Positions 1 to 8,973 of a DNA stretch of 32,430 bases are shown in pieces. Below the pieces are notes generated by a model. It had not been told where the DNA came from. It worked only from the letters and a program-made list of their open reading frames with translations, and did not search any database. This DNA comes from Gammaproteobacteria bacterium 13_2_20CM_66_19. GTDB lineage: Bacteria > Pseudomonadota > Gammaproteobacteria > Steroidobacterales > Steroidobacteraceae. The number at the start of each line of letters is the position of its first letter. Within the stretch, counting starts at the first letter, position 1. Where the stretch lies: positions 1 to 32,430 of the forward strand of contig MNCZ01000062.1 of assembly GCA_001914695.1 (NCBI GenBank), written 5' to 3'. The position numbers were made by a program, and so were the translations under genes.

Positions 1-207
1 CGCTGGACCTCTCGCCGATGCAGCCGCTCGGGCGGTCTCTACGAATGCGAGGCGCGCACGCCGGACGACGCCTACGCGGCGCTGTACGCCGAAGCCGTGT
101 TCCACGATCGCGGCGAGCATGGCTTTTCGCTTTCCACGACGGTTCATATCAGCAGCGGCCCGCAGGCTGATCATCGGACTGCACCGGTCGACCGCGGGCA
201 TCGATGA
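1..207 (+). CDS. C-terminal end of an unidentified protein (partial)
   Basis: Frame 1 is open from the window edge to a TGA at 205-207 and reads as plausible protein around residues 13-50 (GLYECEARTPDDAYAALYAE then AVFHDRGEHGFSLSTTVHIS). The start lies outside the window. No family is recognised. The other two forward frames are arginine-rich and less protein-like. The call rests only on composition, and the first residues may belong to another frame. Confidence 0.3.
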   Translation, partial: RWTSRRCSRSGGLYECEARTPDDAYAALYAEAVFHDRGEHGFSLSTTVHISSGPQADHRTAPVDRGHR

Positions 208-323
208 GCTCCGCGCACCCGCCGCACGCCGTCGATCTGGGCGAGCGAGGCTGGGAGCCCCGAGAGTCTTCGCGTAGCCGCGAGCCCGTGAGAGCGCCGC
301 GCGCAAGCCGATCGAGGCGTGGT

Positions 324-432
324 TGGTAGCGGGGGGCCGCTTCGAGACTTTATAGCGCCTATCCCATCCGGGTGTCGGCAGTACGGGCCAGCATCGTTGC
401 GACGAGATGAGACACATTGCAACGGTTTGCAT
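324..432 (+). repeat. tRNA-fMet 3'-end scar, short type (unit A)
   Basis: The unit begins with TGGTAGCGGGGG, the reverse complement of the 3' end of the initiator tRNA found at 20123-20199. It continues with ~95 bp that closely match unit C at 9836-9943 (shared GACTTTATAGCGCCTATCCC-type segment and CATCCGGGTG). It ends in TTGCAACGGTTTGCAT (417-432), an inverted copy of the TGCAAAACGTTGCAA core beside the tRNA. The left core seen at 9821 is missing here, so this is the more decayed copy. Differences from unit C are not concentrated at third codon positions in any frame I tried, so it is probably noncoding. Confidence 0.65.
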
Positions 433-574
433 CGAGGTGCTCCAAGTAGATTGCCTTCGATACAACGGAATGCCGTTCTGTCTGTGAGGCGCCGGATGGC
501 GTGGATCGTCGCCTCCCGGCCAGGACCGGTCACTGAACCTACGAAACCCCGTTACCACGGAATAGACAGGACGT

Positions 575-1254
575 TCATAAAGGCGGCAGCGCAAGGAAAG
601 CGGTCTTGCCCTTGCTCTTCACGTAACGGTCCAGCGAAGGATCGAGGCGCACTGCAGTCTGTAGATCGCTGACAGCTTCGCGCGAGTCGCCAAGCCCTCC
701 GAAGGCTGCGCCGCGGAGGAAATAGGCCCGAGGCAGCCTTGGATCAAGTTGGATCGCCTGGGTCTCGTCTCTTATGGCACTTTCGTAGTCGTGCTGACGC
801 AGGGACACGTAGCCTCGTTCGCTCCACAACGCAGCAGTTTTCGGACGAGTTTAGAGTTGATACCTATGACTGTGTCGAAGTCCCGCAAGGCCGCGTCGTC
901 ATCAGATTGCGCTGCGTAGAATACCCCACGGTTGTAGTAGAGGTCGGCGTTACGGGGAGCCGATTTAACGGCTTCATTGTAATCGCCGAGTGCATGCTGC
1001 TTATCGCCCTGGGCAAAATACGCGGCGGCACGATTCGCAAACAGAAAAAAGCGCTCGTTGCCCTGGAGAATTTTGCGGTCCAACGACTTTGTGCATGCCT
1101 GAATGACCCTGGGCGGCGCCGTGTTCCCGTTGCGATTAATGCACGCCTCGATCACGATATGCTTTTCCCAATTGAGCTGATGCTCACAGATCGCCGACTG
1201 GATATAGAACCCACGGAGGTCTTTAACATCAGCATCTAAGCCAACTTCCCTCAT
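575..1254 (-). pseudogene. Tetratricopeptide-repeat protein, frameshifted
   Basis: Two minus-strand frames join into one TPR protein. The upstream part (1254 down to about 840) contains TPR units such as NADLYYNRGVFYAAQSDDDA followed by ALRDFDTVIGINSKL. The downstream part continues in another frame (about 850 down to 575) with WSERGYVSLRQHDYESAIRD and AYFLRGAAFGGLGDSREAVS, ending in LALPPL. The switch falls near 835-850, around a short A/T run. Each half alone breaks inside a repeat, so a one-base indel (mutation or sequencing error) is the simplest reading. The N-terminal IEACINRNG...VIQACTKSL pattern is typical of small secreted or periplasmic TPR proteins, but I see no clear signal peptide after the ATG at 1254, so the 5' end may also be damaged. 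Confidence 0.6.
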
Positions 1255-1514
1255 GCAGTTGGTGAATTCGTCCGGAGCAGGCGAGCGAAACTCGCGCCCC
1301 TCGCCCGAACCCGCCTAGGATGCCTACGCAGCGGGCCGGTGGCGTAAGCCGTGCTATCGGACTCGCTGCGACCCTTAGCCGATCACCTTACATAATCCGT
1401 GCCCGCGATTACCTATCGCGAAATCTGCGACATAGTTGTCGTCGATAGAGAGATGCGGGCCGTCGTTCCCGAGCGCTAGGTGCGACAGGATATTCGGACC
1501 GTTCCGGCGCATGA

Positions 1515-3638
1515 GTGGGGAATGAAGAAGGCGTGGCTCGCGTAGTCAAAGACCAGGCGTCCGACGACATCTGGCATCTCAGCATCGAGGACTTATTGGC
1601 TCCTTCGAGGGAACCGGCGCGAGCTGCGGGCGCGGGTCCCTTCGTCATCAACCTGAGGACGTCGTCGACCACGATCGGCTCGCCGCCAAAAGGACTGCTG
1701 CCGATCTATCGACTGCATGTATACCAACTCGAGCGAACTCACGACGGGCGGCCGCAGTTTCAGCTCCGCCTGGGTATCATCGAATCCGAGCTGGAAGCCG
1801 ACGCGCTCCTCTCAATGGTGCGCGAGCACTACCCCGCCGCTATCAAGGAAACCGCACAAGACGACGACAAGGCCGCGATCGCGCGTGCAGCGCGCGCTGC
1901 GGGGCCGGCGAAACCGCCGAGCGCAGTCGCGGACGCAAAGGCACCTGTCGCTCAAGAGCGGCGGAAGCCCACCCCGCCCGCTGCGCGACAGACCGCCCCG
2001 CCTGCAGCGCGACAGGGCGCCCGGCCGGCAGCGCGACAGCCCGCCCACGCTGCAGCACGGCGGGCCGCCCCGCCGCCAGCCCGACACGCCGCGGTGGAAT
2101 CAGCAGAGCATTTTCGGTGGGACATCGACGAGCTGTTGCCGGGGCTTGCCGCAGCTTGGCCGCCGCCGTCGGCGCCCGAGCCGACGTTGCCGCTTTATAC
2201 AGCGTCCAAAGGCGAGCGCAAGCCACCCAAGCTGAGCGCCTCGCGCGGCTCCGCAAAAGCGCAGATGCCGCCATCCTCCGCGGCGGCGCCAAGCACGAAA
2301 GTGAGCGCACGGTCTGGCGCGACTCCTCCGTTGCAGAAGGCGCGACCGTCTCAGACTTCTCAACGCGTCACCAATACATCTCTTGCTGAACGGCGGGAAC
2401 TACCATCGGTCGCACCCACTCAAGTTCCGACCGAGCCGCGCGAACGTGTCAATCCAGCAGCGCCGCTCGCGAAGACCGCGCAGCTGTCCGTCGAGGTCTC
2501 GCACGGCGTGTCGCACATTGAGGGGGCGCCGAAGAGCGCAGTTGTCGAGGAAATCGAATCGGACCCGAATGCCGTAACCGATCAAGTGGAGGTGCTCACC
2601 ACAAGGAGCGAGCGGCAAATTGGTGCCGCGACGGCAGCACCGCTGCCACCGGCTAGCACGAGCAGCACGGAGTCTTGGCTCGACCAGAAGCTTCTCGACG
2701 TTTCCAAGCCCGCGCCTGCGCGACCGGAACCGGACTTGCGTAACCTCGATGCTTCTGCTCGAACCGAGCCTAAACGAGTCATTATTGCGGACTTCCCCGC
2801 AGTCGACTCCGTGCGCCCAGAACATCACGCCGTAATTGCTGCTCCCGCTCCGGCGGCTGATACCCCGGGGAAGCTACCCGTCGCAGCCGCAGAGGATGCG
2901 GATTCGGAAGCACTGCAAAGCCGTGTGGCAAAGATCGGCGCGCTCGTGGACTCGGCAGAAACACACCAAAACAGTGCGAACGCGCCTCAGAGCGATGCCA
3001 AGGCATCTGTCGCGGCTGCGCCGCCCGCCGGTTCGCCTCAGCTAATTGCACCTGAGCCGATCGGCCCGAGCCCGCCGCCGGGCACTCCGCAGTCCGCGGA
3101 CGCGCGGGCAGGCGCTCCCTTGATGGACCGTACTCAAACGGTGCGTGCGCTCACACCCCTCGAGCTCGCGGACGGCGAGGCCTCTTGCTGGTTCGCCATT
3201 CAACTCATGCTTCGCGAAGAGCCGATCGATGCCGAGCAGGTGCCGAACCTCCCCATATTTGCAGAATACAGGCTGTACTCGATTACAGGTCTAGAGCAGG
3301 ACCGCGTGATGCACGCGCTGCGCGTCGGCTTCTTCTCGAGCGAGCTCGCAGCGGAAGCGGTGGCAGGTTATCTCGGGAGCTACTTCGACTCCCCGGTCAT
3401 CAAGCGCGTAAGCATCGCAGAGCGTGAGCGTTTTGCAGACACAGGCGTGGCAGCTCGCAAGGATGTCGGTACAGCAGCGATGCACGCCGTGATTGAACTG
3501 GCGACCCCGGCGCCTCCGGCAGAGCGCCGCCTCGCGGCTCCCTCTGACAGGCGCGCGGCTCCCTCTGACAGGCGCAAGAGTGCTGCGAGCCAAGCAACGT
3601 CGCTCTGGTCTCGCCTGGTTGCGTCGCGCCATCGGTGA
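1515..3638 (+). CDS. 707-aa protein with SPOR-like domains at both ends and a low-complexity middle
   Basis: A stop at 1512-1514 fixes the 5' limit; GTG 1515 is the first start, GTG 1533 the alternative, neither with a good ribosome site. Residues ~43-110 (FVINLRTSS, then YRLHVYQLER and FQLRLGIIESELEADALLS) and ~557-640 (WFAIQLML, YRLYSITGLEQDRVMHALRV, GFFSSELAAEAVAGYLGSYF) follow the beta-alpha-beta pattern of SPOR-type domains, ending in the usual 'length/gain corrected by residue window' signature (RLGiieSELEADAL / RVGFFSSELAAEAV). Between them lie ~440 residues rich in Ala, Pro, Ser and Arg, including PAARQ-type repeats (about 150-192) and a repeated RRAAPSD near 680. No transmembrane segment or signal peptide is seen. 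SPOR domains bind denuded peptidoglycan in the family; whether these do is unproven. The function of the whole protein is unknown. Confidence 0.7.
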   Translation: MGNEEGVARVVKDQASDDIWHLSIEDLLAPSREPARAAGAGPFVINLRTSSTTIGSPPKGLLPIYRLHVYQLERTHDGRPQFQLRLGIIESELEADALLSMVREHYPAAIKETAQDDDKAAIARAARAAGPAKPPSAVADAKAPVAQERRKPTPPAARQTAPPAARQGARPAARQPAHAAARRAAPPPARHAAVESAEHFRWDIDELLPGLAAAWPPPSAPEPTLPLYTASKGERKPPKLSASRGSAKAQMPPSSAAAPSTKVSARSGATPPLQKARPSQTSQRVTNTSLAERRELPSVAPTQVPTEPRERVNPAAPLAKTAQLSVEVSHGVSHIEGAPKSAVVEEIESDPNAVTDQVEVLTTRSERQIGAATAAPLPPASTSSTESWLDQKLLDVSKPAPARPEPDLRNLDASARTEPKRVIIADFPAVDSVRPEHHAVIAAPAPAADTPGKLPVAAAEDADSEALQSRVAKIGALVDSAETHQNSANAPQSDAKASVAAAPPAGSPQLIAPEPIGPSPPPGTPQSADARAGAPLMDRTQTVRALTPLELADGEASCWFAIQLMLREEPIDAEQVPNLPIFAEYRLYSITGLEQDRVMHALRVGFFSSELAAEAVAGYLGSYFDSPVIKRVSIAERERFADTGVAARKDVGTAAMHAVIELATPAPPAERRLAAPSDRRAAPSDRRKSAASQATSLWSRLVASRHR

Positions 3639-3867
3639 GATTGCGAATTAGCCGACGCTGCCAGAAATAGGGGGGCGAGCGTGCTAACGGCCGGCGACGC
3701 GGCGCAGGGCGGTAGCGCAATCACCCATCCGACTGCAAGAAGTGCGAATCCGGCTCGGCGACCGGAGCCTAGAGCGCTTCATCAAAGTCCGGATGTACGG
3801 CTTCAATCTGTTCCTCCGCCCCTCCGCCTGCGCTTACTGAGGAGCGCCTTGCAAGGCGGGAGCGACC

Positions 3868-4134
3868 ATGTACGTCACCTATCTCATCGGAATCGACAAC
3901 TTCAAACGTGGTAGCGGGGGCGCGATTCCGACTTATAGCACCACCGTCATTCCATTCACGAGCGCGGACCGCCGCCGCAAGAATTCCTCCGTCCAGATTC
4001 CCAACCACTGTTGTAACGGACACGCTCTCACACCCGATAACGTCCGAATAGACCATCGTGAACGCCGCTGGCGCTGCCGACGGTGTGGTAACGACCGCGC
4101 TGCGGCATTTGGGGATGGGCAACGGACAGGCTGA
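3868..4134 (+). CDS. Small zinc-ribbon protein (copy 1)
   Basis: ATG 3868 follows GCGGGAG with good spacing; 88 aa. The core is CNGHALTPDNVRIDHRERRW followed by RCRRCGNDRAAAF, a Cys-x-x-Gly-His ... Cys-x-x-Cys pattern resembling the zinc ribbon linked to phage HNH endonucleases, but without an HNH core. A second copy lies at 11782-11997. Between the copies many differences are synonymous third-position changes (GGA/GGG, ACA/ACC, CCC/CCT, GAT/GAC, AAC/AAT, CGT/CGC, TTT/TTC), which supports this strand and frame and argues for selection on the protein. The reading frame crosses the tRNA-derived scar at 3909, so the GSGG peptide is encoded by former tRNA sequence. DNA binding is an inference. 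Confidence 0.5.
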   Translation: MYVTYLIGIDNFKRGSGGAIPTYSTTVIPFTSADRRRKNSSVQIPNHCCNGHALTPDNVRIDHRERRWRCRRCGNDRAAAFGDGQRTG

Positions 4135-4279
4135 GTGCGCTCGCATAGTCAGGAGCACGCTCCCATCGGATCGGTATGTCGCCCTTCGCAACGGATGAAA
4201 TCGCCTGGACCCGATTGTCGCACGCGAAGACTGCCCGAGGCGCCCGTACGGTGGCGCAACGCCTTGCAACGGTCTGCAC
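3909..4279 (+). repeat. tRNA-fMet 3'-end scar, long type (unit B)
   Basis: The unit begins with TGGTAGCGGGGGC (3909-3921), the tRNA 3' end, and stays recognisably homologous to unit D (11769-12141) through the zinc-ribbon frame (to about 4115) and again at its right end. There TTGCAACGGTCTGCAC (4264-4279) is an inverted copy of the tRNA-flank core. Homology continues some 20 bp beyond (AAACGCATCACGCAGCGTAGT here, AAAATGCATCACGTAGTA in unit D). The middle part, 4115-4240, is not obviously similar between the two. Confidence 0.55.
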
Positions 4280-4753
4280 CCAAACGCATCACGCAGCGTA
4301 GTTTCTGCTCGATGGGATAAACTTAGCTTCTCGTCTGCGTTTGCGTTGCGAGAAGCAAAGCTCGGCGCAAAGAACAAGCGGATTTGCTCGCCGACGAAAC
4401 CGTGAGAGCAGGGGCTGCCGTGCTCGAGACCGACAAAGTACCAGTGCCTGTCCGGTTTCACCTCGACACGAAAGGGCGCGTCGTTAGCTTCGCTATGAGA
4501 CATTGATAACACCGCTCGCGCACAGCTCGGACCGACTGATGCCGACACCCGAGATGCACCGAATGCACGCGACGGGTGAGCTGCGTTTTCCTTTGTTCGC
4601 GCCATTGTGTGGAACCTGACGACGGACGCCAGCCGGCTGGACCTCGCACCCAGCAGCCCGTTCCGCGTCTCCGCGACGCTCGAGCGGACGATCTCATCCA
4701 CATGGGCCACCGCCTCTAAGAGGCGCGAGAAACGTCATCAGTCGGAAGAGAAC
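4280..4753. other. Stretch with no convincing gene
   Basis: A long minus-strand frame stays open across this stretch and on into the zinc-ribbon unit, but there it reads the wrong strand. Its part starting at ATG 4503 (MSHSEANDAPFRVEVKPDRH, then WYFVGLEHGSPCSHGF) is the most protein-like piece and could be a small unrecognised gene or remnant. It has no ribosome binding site and no family match I can name. I do not call it. Confidence 0.3.
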
Positions 4754-5239
4754 TCAATCGACCCGAACTGTCGCTGACGCCGTAACCGTATTGACGCCAC
4801 TGAGAGGCGTTGCGCCTGCGTTCAAAACAACAATGTCGGTCACGGTGCTAGGCACGCCATCCTGCCCGGCATGTATGGTCACGTGAAAGACGCACTGTCC
4901 GGATGTCGTGGAAATACCGGTATTGGTCGAAGCGTTCATCACTGGAACCAGAGACACCCCCGCTTGCCCCACCAGGACTTTCACATTAGAGGGTGCAGAA
5001 GCGCCAGGAGAGCAATTCGCCGTATCGTCGGTAATGGCGATATGCGCGCTGGAGATTGTGTGTGGAGTCGTGTCAATAAACGGGAAGACAGCGCCCGGAG
5101 CCAGGCCGGAAAGCATGGAGCTTGCCACTACAAACTGACTGCCATCGCCGTTTGCGGACGCTTCCCTGGCAGGCAATACCACAGCGAGCGAAACGACCAG
5201 ACCAACTGCGAGAACCACATAGTACTTTCGAGTCTTCAT
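4754..5239 (-). CDS. Small exported protein of unknown function
   Basis: The start at 5239 is preceded by AGGAGGT at ideal spacing, and the ORF extends upstream only as low-quality sequence, so MKTRKYY is the start. Residues ~1-32 form a classic Sec signal peptide (MKTRKYYVVLAVGLVVSLAV core, AREASA cleavage region). The mature ~130 residues are rich in Ser, Thr, Val and small residues. There are two cysteines (in TANCSPG and SGQCVFHV), which may form a disulfide. The pattern suggests a beta-rich secreted or periplasmic protein. No family is recognised. It is divergent from the HTH/TPR gene at 5402, with about 160 bp between the starts, so they may share a regulatory region. Confidence 0.7.
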   Translation of the reverse strand: MKTRKYYVVLAVGLVVSLAVVLPAREASANGDGSQFVVASSMLSGLAPGAVFPFIDTTPHTISSAHIAITDDTANCSPGASAPSNVKVLVGQAGVSLVPVMNASTNTGISTTSGQCVFHVTIHAGQDGVPSTVTDIVVLNAGATPLSGVNTVTASATVRVD

Positions 5240-5401
5240 GGGGACCTCCTCTGAACTGATTCTCGAGGGGCCTGATCCCCTCGGCCAGCATCCGCGGAGA
5301 AAGCTACGATGAGCCGGGAAGGGCCTGCAACAGGCAGTTGCGGGCTGTCCGCTGATGCCCGCTCGTGACCGCGTCGGGACGAGCGTAATTGCCGGGGGAC
5401 G

Positions 5402-7207
5402 GTGCACTGCGGTAAAGTTTCGTGCAAATTCAAGCAATTTTTCGGTAGGTCTCTCAGATCGCTCGTGGACGGTCCCGAACCACACAGCCGGGAAGAGCGC
5501 TCCGGGTCCCGCACGTCGGATCGTCTGGACTCCTGGAAAGAGATCGCGGCGTACTTCAAACGGGATCAGCGCACTGTGCGCCGCTGGGAAGAGAGCGAGG
5601 GCCTGCCGGTCCACCGGCATCAGCACAAATCTCGCGCGGCGATCTTCGCCTACAAATCTGAACTCGACGCGTGGTGGGACAACGGCCGCCAGAGGTTGGA
5701 AGGGGACGCGCAAACTACGGCTGCGAGAGGAACGAGACGGCTCATCTGGCCGGCTGCGGCAGCGGGGATTTTGCTAGTCGTTGGCGGGATGTTCGCACGC
5801 CACTGGCTGCGGGACAGGAGCATCCGGGCTCACGTCCAGTCGATTGCGGTCCTGCCGCTTGCGAATCTCTCTCAGGATCCAGGGCAGGACTACCTTGCGG
5901 ATGGGCTAACCGAAGCTCTGACGACCAATCTCGGAAAACTCAGCGCCCTGCGCGTTATTTCCCGGACTTCGACTGCGCAATACAAGGGCACAAAGAAATC
6001 CATTCCCGAAATTGCACGCGAGCTGCACGTGGATGCGCTGGTAGAGGGTGCGGTCATGCGCTCCGGAGACAGGGTCCGGATTACGGCACAGTTGATTGAG
6101 GCACCGGCGGACCGGCATGTGTGGGCCGAAACCTATGATCGCGACGTCCGGGACGTGCTGGCATTGCAAGCTGATGTGGCGCGCGCGATTGCCGTGCAGA
6201 TCCGTGGGAATCTATCCTCTATCCCGGCACCGCATGAAGCGATACCGCTAAATCACGAGGTGTATGAGCTATATCTAAAGGGCCGCTACGCGCGGGATGA
6301 GGGCAGCGAGGATGGCCTGAAATTGGCCTTTGAATACTTCCGGCAGGCCCTGGAGAAGGATCCGCAATACGCACCGGCCTACGCGGGACTCGCCGACTGC
6401 TACGCCCATCTTCCCTTCTACTCGGAAACCCGTCCGGCAGAGGCCTTTCCCAAAGCAAAAGCTGCCGCGCTGAAAGCGCTGCAGCTCGATCAAACCCTGG
6501 CCGAGGCACATGCTTCCATGGCTTACGTGGAAACCTATTACGATTGGAACTGGCCGGGCGCCGAGGCAGAGTTCAGAAGGGCGCTTGAACTCGATCCAAA
6601 TTATGCGGAAGCGCATCACTCCTACAGCAGATTCCTGGTTTCGCTAGGCCGCGTTGAGGAGGCCCGCGCCGAACTCAAGCGCGCCCAGGAGCTCGACCCG
6701 CTTTCCCTGTTGGTTCAGGCCAATAGCGGAGTCATCTCCTATTTTGGGCGGCAATACGACCAAGCCATTCAGGAACTGCGACAGATCAATCGCCTGGACC
6801 CGAAATTCTCTGTACCTTACTGGGGCCTTGGCCTCTGTTATGAACAGATGGGCGTGTATGAAGAAGCAGTCACCCAGTTGCAGAAAGCCATCCACCTCTC
6901 GGGGAGAGGGGCGAATGGTATTGCTTCTCTCGGCCACGCATATGGTCTGGCTGGTCGGCGCGGTGAGGCGCTGAAAATACTCCTCGAATTAGAGGAACGC
7001 GCCAAGAAGAGCTACGTATCCTCTTACCAGATTGCATTGGTTTATCTCGGTCTGCACCGGAACGATGAGGCATTGAAACAATTGGAGAACGCTTACCAAG
7101 AGCGCTCCACTCTTCTCACCTACCTTAAAATGGACCCCAGATTCGACCCGCTCCGCTCGGATCCACGCTTTGAGGACCTGCTCCGCCGCATTGGGCTTAA
7201 GCACTAA
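5402..7207 (+). CDS. HTH / TolB-like / TPR transmembrane regulator-type protein
   Basis: 601 aa from GTG 5402; a start nearer residue 40 is possible because the conserved part begins at LDSWKEIAAYFKRDQRTVRR. Domains in order: an excisionase/MerR-like winged HTH (about 41-95, with WE then LPVHRHQ); one transmembrane helix (about 114-134); a FlgO/TolB-N-like domain (about 147-265, from IAVLPLANLSQDPGQDYLAD to VRITAQLIEAPADRHVWAE); then TPR units (about 285-595, e.g. FEYFRQALEKDPQYAPAYAG). This architecture is common in Acidobacteriota and is usually annotated as a TPR or adenylate-cyclase-like protein. Its role there is not established; transmembrane transcription control is inferred. GC is lower than in the right part of the window, and the acidobacterial style suggests transfer. 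Confidence 0.8.
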   Translation: MHCGKVSCKFKQFFGRSLRSLVDGPEPHSREERSGSRTSDRLDSWKEIAAYFKRDQRTVRRWEESEGLPVHRHQHKSRAAIFAYKSELDAWWDNGRQRLEGDAQTTAARGTRRLIWPAAAAGILLVVGGMFARHWLRDRSIRAHVQSIAVLPLANLSQDPGQDYLADGLTEALTTNLGKLSALRVISRTSTAQYKGTKKSIPEIARELHVDALVEGAVMRSGDRVRITAQLIEAPADRHVWAETYDRDVRDVLALQADVARAIAVQIRGNLSSIPAPHEAIPLNHEVYELYLKGRYARDEGSEDGLKLAFEYFRQALEKDPQYAPAYAGLADCYAHLPFYSETRPAEAFPKAKAAALKALQLDQTLAEAHASMAYVETYYDWNWPGAEAEFRRALELDPNYAEAHHSYSRFLVSLGRVEEARAELKRAQELDPLSLLVQANSGVISYFGRQYDQAIQELRQINRLDPKFSVPYWGLGLCYEQMGVYEEAVTQLQKAIHLSGRGANGIASLGHAYGLAGRRGEALKILLELEERAKKSYVSSYQIALVYLGLHRNDEALKQLENAYQERSTLLTYLKMDPRFDPLRSDPRFEDLLRRIGLKH

Positions 7208-7312
7208 TCAGCGCCGCGATCACAGCGTCATCGGCCAGCGCGGCTTGCGGGGCCAGGCAGGATGATCGATTGAATCTAAGCAGCAGGTTGAAATGACGAA
7301 GGAGAAGGCGAG

Positions 7313-8797
7313 ATGACGAAGTTCTGGGTCGTGCTTCTTGGAGCTGCACTGCCTCTGACCAATCCCGTCGCGCAGAGTCAGCCGGACGCTCGGCAGAGAG
7401 TCATCGAACGCGCAAAGTCGCTCGAATTGAACACGCCTTACGTGCCGCCTCCCGGCGATCCGATGGAGCACTACGCGTCGGGATACGCCAAAATCATGTG
7501 CTCGTCAGTGTTCATCACCGGCCTGGATCCCGCGTTCGCTGCCGAGAACGTCGGCTATTTCACAGCTCCGTACGCGGAGCGCGCGAAGCTCGGCACACCG
7601 AAGATCGACCGCGAGAAGCGCAGGGTGCAGGTCACCATGCCCAATGGGAAGGTTCGCACAGCCAAGCAGGTTGCCAGTCAGGGGTGCGTGACGCTGCCGA
7701 TCGGCCAAACCGATGTGTTCTTCAAGCCGTCGATTGTGAAGAGCGCGCTGCCGGATCCAAAGACACAGCCGTGGCCGATGGGCGACGTACTTCCCTCCGG
7801 GACTCTGCCGCCGGAAGTCAACCAGGCCAAGATTCAGCAGGCGGTAGATGCGGCCTTCGACCCCGCGGGCATGACCGCGGCGTTCGTGGTCACGTACAAA
7901 GGGCGGATCATCGCCGAGCGCTACGGCGAGAACATCACACGCACGACGCCGCTCGAGGGCTGGTCGATGGGGAAGAGCATAAGCGCAACGCTTATGGGCA
8001 TCCTCATCAAACAAGGCGCGTACGAGCTATGGCAGCCGGCGCCAATTCCTGAGTGGCAGACTCCGGGCGATTCGCGCGCGAAGATTCGCATAGCCGATCT
8101 CCTGCACATGTCGAGCGGCCTGAGGATCCGCGCGCCACAGGATCCGGACTACGACGAGAAGGGTCCGTATGCCGATCACTTCTATCTCTACACAGGCAGC
8201 GTTGACTCCTTCAAATACGCCGCCACTCGTCCGCTGCAGTGGCCGCCAAATACCATTGGACGCTACCACAATACCGACCCGGTCCTCACGAACTACCTGA
8301 TCCGCCTCGCCGTGGAAAAGCGCAATGAGGACTACCACTCGTTCCCCCAGCGCGCGCTATTCGACAAAATCGGCATCCGCACGATGGTGCTCGACACCGA
8401 CCCGTACGGGAATTTCCTGCTGCAAGGCTATGAGCAAGGCTCCGGCCGCGACTGGGCGAGACTCGCAAATCTCTACCTGCAGGATGGCGTTTGGAACGGG
8501 GAACGCATTCTGCCCGAGGGTTACGTGAAGTTCGTGAGCACGCTCGCGCCTGCGTGGGAGGCAGACAAGCGTCCAATCTATGGCGGGCTGTTCTGGCTGA
8601 ACGGCGACGGCACATTCCCTGCGCCGAAGGAAACGTTCTACATGAACGGCGCCGGCGGGCAGTTTGTCCTCATTATCCCCTCGTACCAACTCGCCATCGT
8701 CCGGCTTGGACACTATAAAGGTGCCAGTGCTGGCGGTCTGGCGCTGCGGAAAGCGGTTGCGATGATAATGGATGCCGTTCCCCCCGTGGACAGATAG
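7313..8797 (+). CDS. Exported serine hydrolase, beta-lactamase (class C / PBP4b-like) family
   Basis: AAGGAGAAGGCGAG lies just before ATG 7313. The N-terminus (MTKFWVVLLGAALPLTNPVA) is a signal peptide. The family motifs are visible: SMGKS at 218-222 gives the catalytic Ser218-x-x-Lys221, and Tyr318-His-Asn320 is the Y-x-N motif. The third motif, normally K/H-T/S-G, appears as GAGGQ near the C-terminus. About 170 residues precede the SxxK, longer than in a minimal class C enzyme. The family includes esterases, D-aminopeptidases and PBP-like proteins, so substrate is unknown and antibiotic resistance should not be assumed. It stands directly before the penicillin-acylase remnant. Confidence 0.85.
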   Translation: MTKFWVVLLGAALPLTNPVAQSQPDARQRVIERAKSLELNTPYVPPPGDPMEHYASGYAKIMCSSVFITGLDPAFAAENVGYFTAPYAERAKLGTPKIDREKRRVQVTMPNGKVRTAKQVASQGCVTLPIGQTDVFFKPSIVKSALPDPKTQPWPMGDVLPSGTLPPEVNQAKIQQAVDAAFDPAGMTAAFVVTYKGRIIAERYGENITRTTPLEGWSMGKSISATLMGILIKQGAYELWQPAPIPEWQTPGDSRAKIRIADLLHMSSGLRIRAPQDPDYDEKGPYADHFYLYTGSVDSFKYAATRPLQWPPNTIGRYHNTDPVLTNYLIRLAVEKRNEDYHSFPQRALFDKIGIRTMVLDTDPYGNFLLQGYEQGSGRDWARLANLYLQDGVWNGERILPEGYVKFVSTLAPAWEADKRPIYGGLFWLNGDGTFPAPKETFYMNGAGGQFVLIIPSYQLAIVRLGHYKGASAGGLALRKAVAMIMDAVPPVDR

Positions 8798-8973
8798 ATC
8801 CCTGGCTTGGATTACTGCCACGTGCCAACGGGCCAACGACAGCTTTTCTCGTTGCTCTGTGACCGAAAGGGTCAACAGGCGCAGTTCACTCCGAACAGGC
8901 CGATTCCGGCCTTATGAGCGCGCAAATTGCTCGCCGCAAACCTGACAGTCGCGGGTCAACGGTCACGAAGTAG

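Noticed and set aside
171-533. Minus-strand peptide sharing HPDGIGAIK with one at 9697-10044
   Set aside because: The identity follows from the duplicated scar DNA. Differences are spread over all codon positions, so no coding is supported.
3769-4710. Long minus-strand open frame of 313 codons
   Set aside because: It reads across the zinc-ribbon unit on the strand opposite to the one supported by third-position changes, and across the scar; no family, no ribosome site.
7313-8797. Reading the serine hydrolase as an antibiotic-resistance beta-lactamase
   Set aside because: The SxxK and YxN motifs are shared by esterases and peptidases; the third motif is atypical and the N-terminal region is unusually long.
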